Assembly (NCBI RefSeq): GCF_026163695.1 | Contig: NZ_JAOTID010000002.1 | Span: 461,511 to 525,510 of the forward strand | Direction: 5' to 3' | Length of the DNA stretch: 64,000 nt | Source: Shumkonia mesophila | Lineage (GTDB): Bacteria; Pseudomonadota; Alphaproteobacteria; Rhodospirillales; Shumkoniaceae | Shown here: piece by piece, positions 6,898 through 14,758 of the stretch | Position numbering within the stretch: position 1 is the first letter of the stretch | Layout of the letters: every line of letters begins with the position of its first letter | Notes under the pieces: model-generated | Told to the model about the DNA's origin: nothing | Databases searched by the model: none | The model's input: the letters and a program-made list of their open reading frames with translations, nothing else | Program-made: the position numbers and the translations under genes

Positions 6898-9800
6898 ATG
6901 AACGGCATCTTGTTCGACCAGCGCGATTTCGAGCTGGTCCGGATGGTCAACGCCTATGCCGACCGCGACCCGGCGGGCGAGCAGCGAGACCGCCGCGTCC
7001 GGATTCTGAACTTCCATCCGAACGGCTTGCGCGAACTGACGTCGCGCAAGGCGTTCCGGGTGGCGCAGGCGGTCATGGGCCTCCTGGACACCCGGCCCGC
7101 GTCGACGCCGGAGGAACGGCTCGAAGCGCTGCGGGTCCTCCGCAAGGAAGCGTGCAGTTCGGCAAGTTCGCCCCTCAGGTTGAACACCGCCCGCGTTCTC
7201 ATCCAGCTCATGAAGGAACTGTTGCGGGCGCGCGGCCACGGGGCCGTCCAGCTTGGGCTTGCCCACGATTTTCACAAGGCGGCCAGCGGGCGGCCGCGGA
7301 TCGTGCGCGCCCTCCTCCGGCGGCTCAACCTTCTCGAGATGCCCGAAGCCTGGAACCAGCGGACCTTCGACTATCATGTCCGGGATTCCCACAGCTCGGG
7401 CCGCAAGTCGCCGACCCATCTGATCATGGATGCCTGGCTGAAGGGCATCCGCACGCTCAAGGTCATCTACGAGAACTATGCGCCGCCCGTGGCCGCCCAG
7501 GAACTCATGGACGCGGCCGACATCATGGAGGTGACGGTTCGCATCGGCATCCGGTTCCACCGCCCTTTCCGGGGCCGCCGGGTGACGCTGGTATGGACGC
7601 CACGCGGGTTTTCCGGTCCCAAGGGATTCCGGGAATTTCTCGAAAAGCCGGAAATGCGGGCCCTGATTTCGGCCGGAAAGGCGGTCGAGGCCTGCGAGCG
7701 GGCGCGGTTTGCCCGGTTGGTCGATCTTTACAACCGCGACTATCGCATCACCGTGAACCGCCGCTTCCGCCTCGACGTCCCGGCGCTGGACCCCGCCGAG
7801 TTCGAGACCCTGGTCGGCGAGGCGCAACCGTCGTGGGCGCATCTGGCGGATTGCATCCATCGCCGGACCGTCGCCGGCATGCGCGCGCGCCTGGACAACG
7901 CCGAAACCTCCGCCGCGACGGAAAGCGACGAGGAACGGGGGCAAACGGCGGAATGTTGCGAGGCGATGGAACGCTTCTCGCCGGCGACCGTTCTCGATGA
8001 GTGGTTGAACCAGGCGCTGGCCGCGACCGAATTGGGAAAAGCCGCGGCGGGCGATCCCTTTGCCGACGAGGACCCGCCATCCCTCCTGGAGCGGCTTGCC
8101 GGCATCGCCACCGACTACCGGGCTTCGCTCGACACCCGCGACATCGAACCGGCGCGGGTTTTGCAATTGCTCCATCTCTGCAAAGGCCGCCTCACCCACC
8201 TGGAACTGTTCAGCCTGCAAACCTACCGCCCCGAGCACCTGCCGCAGCTCTCGGCGATGAACGATCTGCGCGAGGCGGTCAATTCCGGCAGCCCGTCGCG
8301 GCTCAAGCGTCTGGTTTCGGGTTTCCTCGAAAGCACGCCGTCCGAAGCGGAGGAGGATGCGGCCTGCCTGCGCGACCTGTTGCGTTCGATGCCGGCCTTC
8401 CTCGCTCATTACCGCGGGCGGCCGCTCAGCACCTTCATCAGCAGCAATTCATCCGGCCGTTCCGATTGGGGCGGCCAGCACGGCATGGGATTCGCCATCA
8501 TCGAAACGCTGCCGGTCCGCGAACAACGGGCCTGCTTCCGAGGGGGGCAGCGGAGATTGCTGCCGCTTCGCTACGGTCTGGTCGAAAGGGTGAGGCGGGA
8601 AGCCGGCCATGCCGTGGAGCGCAGCGCGCAACTCGCCCGGGTGGCGCCGCTGGCGTGGATTGCGTATTGGTGGCTCCGGCTGACGGACGTGTTCCGTCCG
8701 GCCAAGCGGGGGTGGGTGGCGCCGCTGGAAAGCCTCGCCGTCACTGCCCGGGGCAACGTCGTCCCGCTGGGCGGATTCGGGGTGTTCGCCGGCAACGACC
8801 TGGGGCTGAACGGCAACACGCCCGGCCGTCGTATCGATTTGCGGTGGCGGTACGTCAACACCGTCCTGGTCAACAGCGCCCTGATCCTGGCCGGGTTCGT
8901 TTCCGCCTTTCTGGCCTTCCAGTACACGCAGCAGGGCTTTCTGGCGTACTGGGGAGCGCCGCTGTGGTTCGCGGTGACCGGCAGCCGGAACATCCTGCAG
9001 GCGGTCATCGCCGGCGGCGGATTGCGTCGCTATTCGGCCCTGACCTGGAAGGACTATGTCAGCTGGGGCAGGCTGTCCGAGTCCCTGTTCTACACGGGCT
9101 TTTCGGTGCCGCTGCTGGAAATCGGCGTCCGCTACCTTCTCCTCCAGCGGGGGTTGGGCCTGACGGCAGCGAACAGTTCGCTTGCCGTCTTCCTGACCCT
9201 CGCCACGGTCAACGGCGCTTACCTGATGAGCCACAACCTCTATCGCGGCCTGCCGTCGGCGGCCGCCTATGCGAATCTGGGCCGGAGTGTCTGTGCCGTT
9301 CCCGTCGCCATGGCCTACAACTATGGCCTGCTCCTTTTGCTGCAATTCTTCGACGTCGGCGACGTGGCTGTGGTGCTGGCGGCGACGACCAGCCTGGTTG
9401 CGAAGACCGCCTCGGACACGGTGGCCGCCGTGCTCGAGGGCTATTTCGACCGCCGGGCGACGCGGCGCTTGCGATCGCGCGATTTCCGCGACGTCCTGTC
9501 GCGACTGGCCGCCTGCCAGGCCTCCCTGGAGTATTTGTTCCCGCGCGAGAACGGTCCCGACGTGCTGCGTCATCCCGAGCGGTTGATCGGGTCCGAGAAC
9601 CCGGCCGTCAGGCAACTGGCGGAGGAGATCACCGTCCATTGCCTCGACCTGATGTACTTCCACTTCTACCAGCCGTTGTCGGCTCAGACCTTCCTCGGGC
9701 TGTCCAAGCAGAAGGTCCGCGAGGAAAAGGAACTCGTTCTTCTGGCCCAGACGCTGGTCGCACAGGAAGAGTATGTGACGCGCCTGTTCGTCGACGGCGT

Positions 9801-9951
9801 TTTCGGGCCGAACTTCGGGCCGGCGCTTGCCTTCTATCTCGGCCATTTCCGCAAGTACGGGGATTTTGTCCGCAAGGCGGTCGCCGCCGGAAATGACGAT
9901 TCCGAAGGCAACGCGCGCGCGGCTCGGCGGAGTTTCGCCGAGGCGGCGTAA
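6898..9951 (+). CDS. Large protein with degenerate PHP-like domain and C-terminal membrane region
   Basis: 1017 residues, no named family that I recognise. Residues about 100-235 look like a PHP (metallophosphoesterase) fold: DYHVRDSHSSGRKSP at 158-172 aligns without gaps to the PHP pattern DxHxHxxxSDGxxSP, and AADIMEVTVRIGIRF resembles the following Gly-Ile-Glu strand. The HxH has become HxR and the later Asp-His is absent, so metal catalysis is unlikely. A long middle region (about 240-620) contains SSNSSGRSDWGGQHGMG. Residues about 650-850 hold around six hydrophobic segments (VLVNSALILAGFVSAFLAF is the first), and a soluble tail follows. No signal peptide. The start follows GAGGGG and the hairpin at 6845. 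Probably an inner-membrane sensor or scaffold linked to the CYTH/DASS genes; function unknown. Confidence 0.7.
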   Translation: MNGILFDQRDFELVRMVNAYADRDPAGEQRDRRVRILNFHPNGLRELTSRKAFRVAQAVMGLLDTRPASTPEERLEALRVLRKEACSSASSPLRLNTARVLIQLMKELLRARGHGAVQLGLAHDFHKAASGRPRIVRALLRRLNLLEMPEAWNQRTFDYHVRDSHSSGRKSPTHLIMDAWLKGIRTLKVIYENYAPPVAAQELMDAADIMEVTVRIGIRFHRPFRGRRVTLVWTPRGFSGPKGFREFLEKPEMRALISAGKAVEACERARFARLVDLYNRDYRITVNRRFRLDVPALDPAEFETLVGEAQPSWAHLADCIHRRTVAGMRARLDNAETSAATESDEERGQTAECCEAMERFSPATVLDEWLNQALAATELGKAAAGDPFADEDPPSLLERLAGIATDYRASLDTRDIEPARVLQLLHLCKGRLTHLELFSLQTYRPEHLPQLSAMNDLREAVNSGSPSRLKRLVSGFLESTPSEAEEDAACLRDLLRSMPAFLAHYRGRPLSTFISSNSSGRSDWGGQHGMGFAIIETLPVREQRACFRGGQRRLLPLRYGLVERVRREAGHAVERSAQLARVAPLAWIAYWWLRLTDVFRPAKRGWVAPLESLAVTARGNVVPLGGFGVFAGNDLGLNGNTPGRRIDLRWRYVNTVLVNSALILAGFVSAFLAFQYTQQGFLAYWGAPLWFAVTGSRNILQAVIAGGGLRRYSALTWKDYVSWGRLSESLFYTGFSVPLLEIGVRYLLLQRGLGLTAANSSLAVFLTLATVNGAYLMSHNLYRGLPSAAAYANLGRSVCAVPVAMAYNYGLLLLLQFFDVGDVAVVLAATTSLVAKTASDTVAAVLEGYFDRRATRRLRSRDFRDVLSRLAACQASLEYLFPRENGPDVLRHPERLIGSENPAVRQLAEEITVHCLDLMYFHFYQPLSAQTFLGLSKQKVREEKELVLLAQTLVAQEEYVTRLFVDGVFGPNFGPALAFYLGHFRKYGDFVRKAVAAGNDDSEGNARAARRSFAEAA

Positions 9952-9976
9952 CGCCGATCCGCAGGCCCCAGGGCGT

Positions 9977-10702
9977 CTAGTGGTCGGTACGGGCGGGGCC
10001 CGAGGCGACGAAGAACTGCTTGACCACCGCGCCCGTTCGCCGCACGTGGTTGAGGATCAGATCCCCGGCGGCGACCGAATCGCGGGCCTCCAGCGCCCGC
10101 ATGATGGCCCGGTGCTCCTGGACCGATTCGTGCCAGCGCTCCGGCGACTGGATGGCCATGTAGCGGGCCCGGCGCACCCGCACCATCAGGCTGGCGTGGG
10201 TGGCTTCGAGGACCGAGTTGCCGGCCAGCGACACGATGGTGTTGTGGATCTGCTGGTTCAGGCGGAAGTATTCGTGCCGCTCGCCGGCGTCGTAATGCCG
10301 CTCCATCCGCTCGTGCAGCGCCTTCAGTCGCTCGATGTCGCGCTCCGTCATGCGCAGCGCGGCCAACTCGCCGGCCAGACGTTCGATGCCGCTGACCGCC
10401 TCGAAAAGCTCCCCCACCTCCTCGGGCGTGATGGCGGAAACCCGCGTCCCGCGATTGGGGCGCAACTCGACCAGCCCTTCCGAAGCCAGAACCTTTAAAG
10501 CTTCCCGCAACGGCGTGCGCGAAATGCCGAACTGTTCACTCAGCGCGCCCTCGTTGATGCGCTCGCCCGGCGGCAGTTCCCCTTCGACGATCATGTCGCG
10601 GATCTGGTCGGCGACGTCGCGATGCAGCGAGCGGCGTTCGATCGAGCGCCGGCCGCGACGCGACAGGGGGCCGTTGAGGGTGGGCGCTTCAGTCGGTGGC
10701 AT
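9977..10702 (-). CDS. GntR-family regulator (FCD/FadR subfamily)
   Basis: 241 residues. The winged helix (about 25-90) contains GINEGALSEQFGISRTPLREAL-like features typical of GntR, and an all-helical FCD ligand domain follows with spaced His residues (RLNQQIHNT, VQEHRAIM, ILNHVRRT) expected to bind metal and a carboxylate effector. Start at 10702 is supported by GAGAGG about 9 bases upstream; an in-frame start at 10816 would add 38 residues outside the domain. Divergent from the AMDase-like/hydantoinase/TRAP genes, which it probably represses until an organic acid binds. Confidence 0.88.
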   Translation of the reverse strand: MPPTEAPTLNGPLSRRGRRSIERRSLHRDVADQIRDMIVEGELPPGERINEGALSEQFGISRTPLREALKVLASEGLVELRPNRGTRVSAITPEEVGELFEAVSGIERLAGELAALRMTERDIERLKALHERMERHYDAGERHEYFRLNQQIHNTIVSLAGNSVLEATHASLMVRVRRARYMAIQSPERWHESVQEHRAIMRALEARDSVAAGDLILNHVRRTGAVVKQFFVASGPARTDH

Positions 10703-11018
10703 AATTTTAGCCTCTCGCGTCTTTCCGGGGACCGGAGCGAAAACGCCGGAGTTCGGCGCTGTTCCTGCCGTCCACTTATACCTTCCGCGTGACCGAATCA
10801 AGAAGATGCCCATCAAAGCGGCACGCTTCGCTCATAAAATAGGCTACTGTATGAGAAAAAATCTATTTAAAACAATATGTTGACTCCTATATGGATTTTT
10901 AATTAAAAATTATTGGTGTGTGGTTAGGGATTCGGTATACTGGTTGCGGCCGGGCAGACGGGGCCGGCGGGCCCATCAGTCGAAGCCGCAAAACCGCAAT
11001 CGGAAGGTTCAAGAAAAG
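10703..11018. promoter_or_regulatory. AT-rich divergent promoter region, gntR / catabolic operon
   Basis: 316 bases without a gene. The part from about 10840 to 10925 is strikingly AT-rich against GC-rich surroundings. On the plus strand TTGACT (10880-10885) is spaced 17 bases from TTAAAA (10903-10908), a plausible though weak sigma70 promoter. A perfect 16-bp palindrome overlaps the -10 position, which would suit repression. No coding sequence or RNA gene is evident. Confidence 0.5.
10895..10910. promoter_or_regulatory. Perfect 16-bp AT palindrome, candidate operator
   Basis: ATTTTTAATTAAAAAT is its own reverse complement. It overlaps the proposed -10 element of the plus-strand operon and lies midway between the divergent GntR and AMDase-like genes. 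Such symmetry fits a dimeric repressor, with the adjacent GntR the natural candidate. It does not match the classical FadR-type TGGTnnnACCA core, so the assignment is tentative. Confidence 0.45.
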
Positions 11019-11747
11019 ATGACCAAACGCGTTCTCCTTGGCATGCTCACCCCCTCCTCCAACACGGTCCTGGAGCCGGTGACCAGCGCCATCCTGGCGG
11101 GCGTCCCCGACGTGACGGCCCACTTCGGCCGCTTCCGCGTGACCGAAATTTCGATGAATTCGTGCGCGCTCGGGCAGTTCGAGAACGGGCCCATCCTGGC
11201 CGCCGCCAATCTGCTGGCCGACGCCAAGGTGAACGTCATTTCATGGAACGGCACCTCGTCGGGCTGGCTGGGATTCGAGGCCGACGTCAAGCTGTGCGAG
11301 GAGATCAAGGCCCACACCGGCATTCCGGCCAATACCTCGGTGCTGGCCTTGAACGAGATTTTCGAGATCACCGGCGTCAAGCGCTTCGGCCTGGTGACGC
11401 CCTATCTCGACGAGATCCAGGAAAAAATCATCGTCAATTACGCCAAATCCGGCTTCGAGTGCGTCGGCGAGCAGCATCTCAAGGACCGCGGCAATTTCTC
11501 GTTCTCGGAATACAGCGAAGAACGCATCGCCGAACTGATCCGTATGGTGGCGAAGTCGAAGCCGCAGGCGATTTCGGTCTTCTGCACCAACATGCGCGGC
11601 GCCTTGGTGGCCGAGCGGATGGAAAAGGAACTCGGCATTTCGATCTATGACACGGTGTCCACGTCGGTGTGGAAGTCGATGAGGATGGCCGGCGCCGACC
11701 CCAAGCGCATCAAGGGATGGGGACGCCTGTTCACCGAGGTCGGCTGA
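11019..11747 (+). CDS. Asp/Glu racemase superfamily enzyme, arylmalonate-decarboxylase/maleate-isomerase type
   Basis: 242 residues. TPSSNTVLEP at 11-20 is the maleate isomerase/AMDase substrate loop. The two positions that hold catalytic Cys in maleate isomerase read Gly78 (in SWNGTSSG) and Cys189 (in VFCTNMRG). A Gly plus one Cys about 110 residues apart is the arrangement of arylmalonate decarboxylase, not of two-Cys isomerases or racemases. A decarboxylase or single-base enzyme on a malonate-like or maleate-like acid is therefore more likely than maleate isomerisation. First gene of the operon with a hydantoinase and TRAP transporters. Start at 11019 drops 33 residues of non-domain leader. 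Confidence 0.75.
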   Translation: MTKRVLLGMLTPSSNTVLEPVTSAILAGVPDVTAHFGRFRVTEISMNSCALGQFENGPILAAANLLADAKVNVISWNGTSSGWLGFEADVKLCEEIKAHTGIPANTSVLALNEIFEITGVKRFGLVTPYLDEIQEKIIVNYAKSGFECVGEQHLKDRGNFSFSEYSEERIAELIRMVAKSKPQAISVFCTNMRGALVAERMEKELGISIYDTVSTSVWKSMRMAGADPKRIKGWGRLFTEVG

Positions 11748-11777
11748 CCGAGGCGTCCGCACAAAGGGGGGCGACAC

Positions 11778-13211
11778 ATGTCCGATTTCGATCTGGTGAT
11801 CCGCAATGGAAAGGTGGCGACCGCCGCCGACGTGTTTTCCTGCGACCTGGGCATTGTCGACGGCCGCATCGTGGCGATGGCCGAGGGGATCGGCCCTGGG
11901 GCCGGCCGCGAGGAAATCGACGCCGCTGGCAAGCTGGTGCTGCCGGGCGGCATCGACGCCCACTGCCACTTCGACCAGCCGACCGGCGATGGCTCGCAGA
12001 TGGCCGACGACTTCCTGAGCGGCACCGTATCGGCGGCCTGCGGCGGCACCACCACGGTTATCCCCTTCGCCCTGCAGGCCAAGGGGGCGTCCCTGCGCGC
12101 GGCGGTCGCGGACTATCATCGGCGGGCCGAAGGCAAGGCGGTCGTCGATTACGCTTTCCACCTGATCGTCAGCGATCCCAGCGAACAGGTGCTGGGCCAA
12201 GAACTCCCTGCCCTCATCCGGGACGGCTACACCTCGTTCAAGATCTACATGACCTACGACGACCTGAAGCTGGACGACCGCCAGATTCTCGATGTCCTGG
12301 CGCTGGCCCGCCGCGACGGCGCCATGGCGATGATCCACGCCGAAAATTCGGACTGCATCGCCTGGCTGACCGACAAGCTGGAACTGGCCGGCCAGACGGC
12401 CCCCTATTTCCACGCCCTGTCGCGCCCGCAAGTGGCCGAGCGCGAGGCGACGCACCGGGTCATCTCGCTGGCCGAGTTGGTCGACGTGCCGATCCTTATC
12501 GTCCACGTCTCCGGCCGCGAGGCCATCGAACAGATCCGCTGGGCCCAGGGCCGCGGCCTTCGGATTTACGCGGAAACCTGCCCGCAGTACCTGTTTCTCA
12601 CCGCCGAGGACCTGCACCTCGACGGCTTCGAGGGCGCCAAATGCATCTGCAGCCCGCCGCCCCGCGATGCCGCCAACCAGGACGCCGTATGGGATGGCCT
12701 TGAGAACGGCGTCTTCCAGCTCTTCTCGTCGGACCATGCGCCGTTCCGCTTCACGGACCCGAAGGGCAAGATGCTGCGCGGCGCCGAGGCCCCATTCCGC
12801 CACGTGCCGAACGGCATTCCGGGGGTCGAGACGCGGCTTGCCCTGCTGTTTTCGGAAGGTGTCGGCAAGGGGCGCATCACGCTCACCCGGTTCGTCGAAC
12901 TGACGTCGGCCAATCCCGCCCGCCTCTATGGCCTCTATCCGCGCAAGGGGACGATCGCCATCGGTGCCGATGCCGATCTCGCCATCTGGGATCCGGAACG
13001 CGAGGTCACCATCACCAACGCCATGCTGCACCACAACGTCGACTACACCCCCTACGAGGGTAGAAAAGTGCGGGGTTGGCCGGAAACCGTCGTGTCGCGC
13101 GGCGAGATCGTCGTTGAGGGCGGCGGCTTCGTCGGCGCCGCCGGGCGCGGCCAGTTCCTGAAATGCGAATCGCCGGTACCGGCACGCCCGAAGGGGCGAA
13201 TGGACGTGTAG
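11778..13211 (+). CDS. hydA: Dihydropyrimidinase / D-hydantoinase
   Basis: 477-residue cyclic amidohydrolase that opens six- or five-membered cyclic ureides (dihydrouracil, hydantoins) to N-carbamoyl amino acids. All binuclear metal ligands are visible: H62 and H64 (DAHCHFDQP), the carboxylated Lys155 (TSFKIYMTY), H187 (MIHAEN), H243 (VHVSG) and D319 (SSDHAPF). Length and motifs match dihydropyrimidinase/hydantoinase rather than allantoinase or dihydroorotase. It lies 30 bases after the AMDase-like gene and 27 bases before a TRAP binding protein, suggesting that the operon imports and opens a cyclic ureide or related compound. The exact substrate cannot be read from sequence. Confidence 0.88.
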   Translation: MSDFDLVIRNGKVATAADVFSCDLGIVDGRIVAMAEGIGPGAGREEIDAAGKLVLPGGIDAHCHFDQPTGDGSQMADDFLSGTVSAACGGTTTVIPFALQAKGASLRAAVADYHRRAEGKAVVDYAFHLIVSDPSEQVLGQELPALIRDGYTSFKIYMTYDDLKLDDRQILDVLALARRDGAMAMIHAENSDCIAWLTDKLELAGQTAPYFHALSRPQVAEREATHRVISLAELVDVPILIVHVSGREAIEQIRWAQGRGLRIYAETCPQYLFLTAEDLHLDGFEGAKCICSPPPRDAANQDAVWDGLENGVFQLFSSDHAPFRFTDPKGKMLRGAEAPFRHVPNGIPGVETRLALLFSEGVGKGRITLTRFVELTSANPARLYGLYPRKGTIAIGADADLAIWDPEREVTITNAMLHHNVDYTPYEGRKVRGWPETVVSRGEIVVEGGGFVGAAGRGQFLKCESPVPARPKGRMDV

Positions 13212-13238
13212 GAAACCATGGAAAAGGGAGTCACGAAG

Positions 13239-14231
13239 ATGCGGAAATATCTCAACGGATTGGGAGCGACGGTCGCCGCGGTCGCCATGCTGGGCATGGT
13301 CACGGCGGCCCACGCCGAGAAGGTTCGGATCGCCGGCAACTTCCCGAGCGACCATTCCAGCAGCCAGGCCATGAAGATCTTCAAGGAAGAGGTGGAGAAG
13401 GCCACCAAGGGCGAGCTGACGGTCGACCTTTTCCCCGACATGCAGCTGGGCGGCGCCCAGGAGAACATCGACCAGGTACGCTCGGGCACCGTGTTCGCCA
13501 CCTGGATCAGCATCGCCTTCCTGTCGCGCACGGTACCCGAACTTGAAGCCGTCAGCCTGCCCTTCGTCTTCGCCAACCGCGACCAGGCCTTCCGCGTCAT
13601 GGACGGCAAGGTCGGCGAACTCCTGGACAAGAAGCTGGCCGACAAGGGCTATACCTCGCTGGGCTACATGGAACTGGGCTCGCGCAACGTGACCAACAGC
13701 GTCCGCCCGCTCAAGACGCTCGCAGACTTCAAAAATCTGAAAGTCCGCCTGCAGCCCAACGAAACCCACATCGCGACCTTCCGGGCCATCGGCGCCAATC
13801 CGGTTTCCATGGACATCAAGGAGGTCTATTCGGCCCTCCAGCAGGGCGTTCTCGATGGCCAGGAGAACCCCTACAGCATCATCGAAACGCGGCGCTTCGA
13901 CGAGGTTCAGAAGTACCTCTCGGACTCCGGCCACTTCTTCGATTTCATCATCATCGCCGCCAACAAGCGGAAGTTCGAAGGCTTCAAGCCCGAGGTCAAG
14001 GATGCCGTTCGCGCCGCCATGGCGAAGTCGATCGCCTGGCAGCGCAAGAAGGCGGCCGACGAGGACATCGCGGCGCGTGACACGCTGATCAAGCGGGGCA
14101 TGCAGTTCGACTCCATTTCCGCCGACGTGCGGGCCGAACTCACCAAGGCGACGTCGGACGTCGTCGGCGGCCTGCGCAAGAAGATCGGCTCCGACATCAT
14201 CGACGCGGTCATGGCCGAGGCCCGGAAATGA
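13239..14231 (+). CDS. dctP: TRAP transporter substrate-binding protein (DctP family), system 1
   Basis: 330-residue periplasmic binding protein. A Sec signal peptide occupies about residues 1-26, with a hydrophobic GATVAAVAMLGMVTAAHA core. The mature part has the DctP fold, including LKVRLQPNETH with the conserved Arg that usually pairs with a substrate carboxylate. Start at 13239 rather than 13218, because AAGGGAG sits 8 bases before it. Its stop overlaps the DctQ start by 4 bases (ATGA). Neighbouring hydantoinase and AMDase-like genes suggest a carboxylated ureide or dicarboxylate ligand. Confidence 0.9.
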   Translation: MRKYLNGLGATVAAVAMLGMVTAAHAEKVRIAGNFPSDHSSSQAMKIFKEEVEKATKGELTVDLFPDMQLGGAQENIDQVRSGTVFATWISIAFLSRTVPELEAVSLPFVFANRDQAFRVMDGKVGELLDKKLADKGYTSLGYMELGSRNVTNSVRPLKTLADFKNLKVRLQPNETHIATFRAIGANPVSMDIKEVYSALQQGVLDGQENPYSIIETRRFDEVQKYLSDSGHFFDFIIIAANKRKFEGFKPEVKDAVRAAMAKSIAWQRKKAADEDIAARDTLIKRGMQFDSISADVRAELTKATSDVVGGLRKKIGSDIIDAVMAEARK

Positions 14232-14758
14232 CTTCCACCTGCCAGGGGCCGGCTTCGGCCGGCCCCCTCTTCCTGCTTAGGCGGGGACTCGCGGCCTACG
14301 ACCGCATCGTCTACGGCGTCATCATCGCCGCGATGACCGGTATGACCGGGCTGGTCGCCGTCCAGGTGTTCGTTCGCTACGTGATGTCGTCCTCGATCGA
14401 TTCGGCCGACGAATTGTCGCGCCTGTTCTTCATCTGGGCGATGTTCATGGCCATCCCGCACGGCATCAAGTTGGGCATCCACGTCAGCATCGACGTCCTG
14501 ATCAAGAAATTGAATCCGACCGTTCAGGAGACGCTGTTTCGCCTGATGTGCGTGGCCAGCGGCGTGCTCATGATTCTGGTTTTCTACATGACGACCTTCG
14601 TCGTGGCCGATAAATGGCAGGAACTGATGCCGACCCTCGATGTCACGGCGGCCGTTTATTACATCCCGGTCCTGCTGTCGGCCGGGCATTCCTTCCTGCA
14701 CCTCGCCATTTTCGCGTGGGGCGGGTCCAAGATCTGGGGGGAGGCTATCGCGCAATGA
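14228..14758 (+). CDS. dctQ: TRAP transporter small permease (DctQ), system 1
   Basis: 176 residues with four hydrophobic segments and the DctQ-typical pattern DELSRLFFIWAMFMAIPHGIK-like middle region. ATGA overlaps with dctP upstream and dctM downstream show tight coupling. Codons 6-13 form a GC stem capped by TTCG (14245-14266), so the assigned N terminus carries about 20 residues ahead of the first membrane helix. A start further downstream cannot be excluded. Confidence 0.87.
   Translation: MTSTCQGPASAGPLFLLRRGLAAYDRIVYGVIIAAMTGMTGLVAVQVFVRYVMSSSIDSADELSRLFFIWAMFMAIPHGIKLGIHVSIDVLIKKLNPTVQETLFRLMCVASGVLMILVFYMTTFVVADKWQELMPTLDVTAAVYYIPVLLSAGHSFLHLAIFAWGGSKIWGEAIAQ
14245..14266 (+). ncRNA. 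UUCG-capped RNA hairpin at the dctP/dctQ junction, system 1
   Basis: GGGGCCGGC-TTCG-GCCGGCCCC: a perfect 9-bp stem with the extra-stable UUCG tetraloop, 14 bases after the dctP stop and inside the first codons of the annotated dctQ. No strong T tract follows. It probably protects or marks the 3' end of dctP mRNA and slows the ribosome or polymerase before dctQ. The same placement recurs in the other three DctPQM operons here. Confidence 0.6.

Noticed and set aside
5225-6898. Minus-strand open frame of about 560 codons opposite the DASS gene
   Set aside because: Gln/His/Asp-rich shadow of a membrane protein gene on the other strand; no recognisable domain.
11241-13934. Minus-strand open frame of about 900 codons opposite the hydantoinase
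   Set aside because: Antisense to three clear genes on the plus strand with full motif support; no domain or ribosome site.
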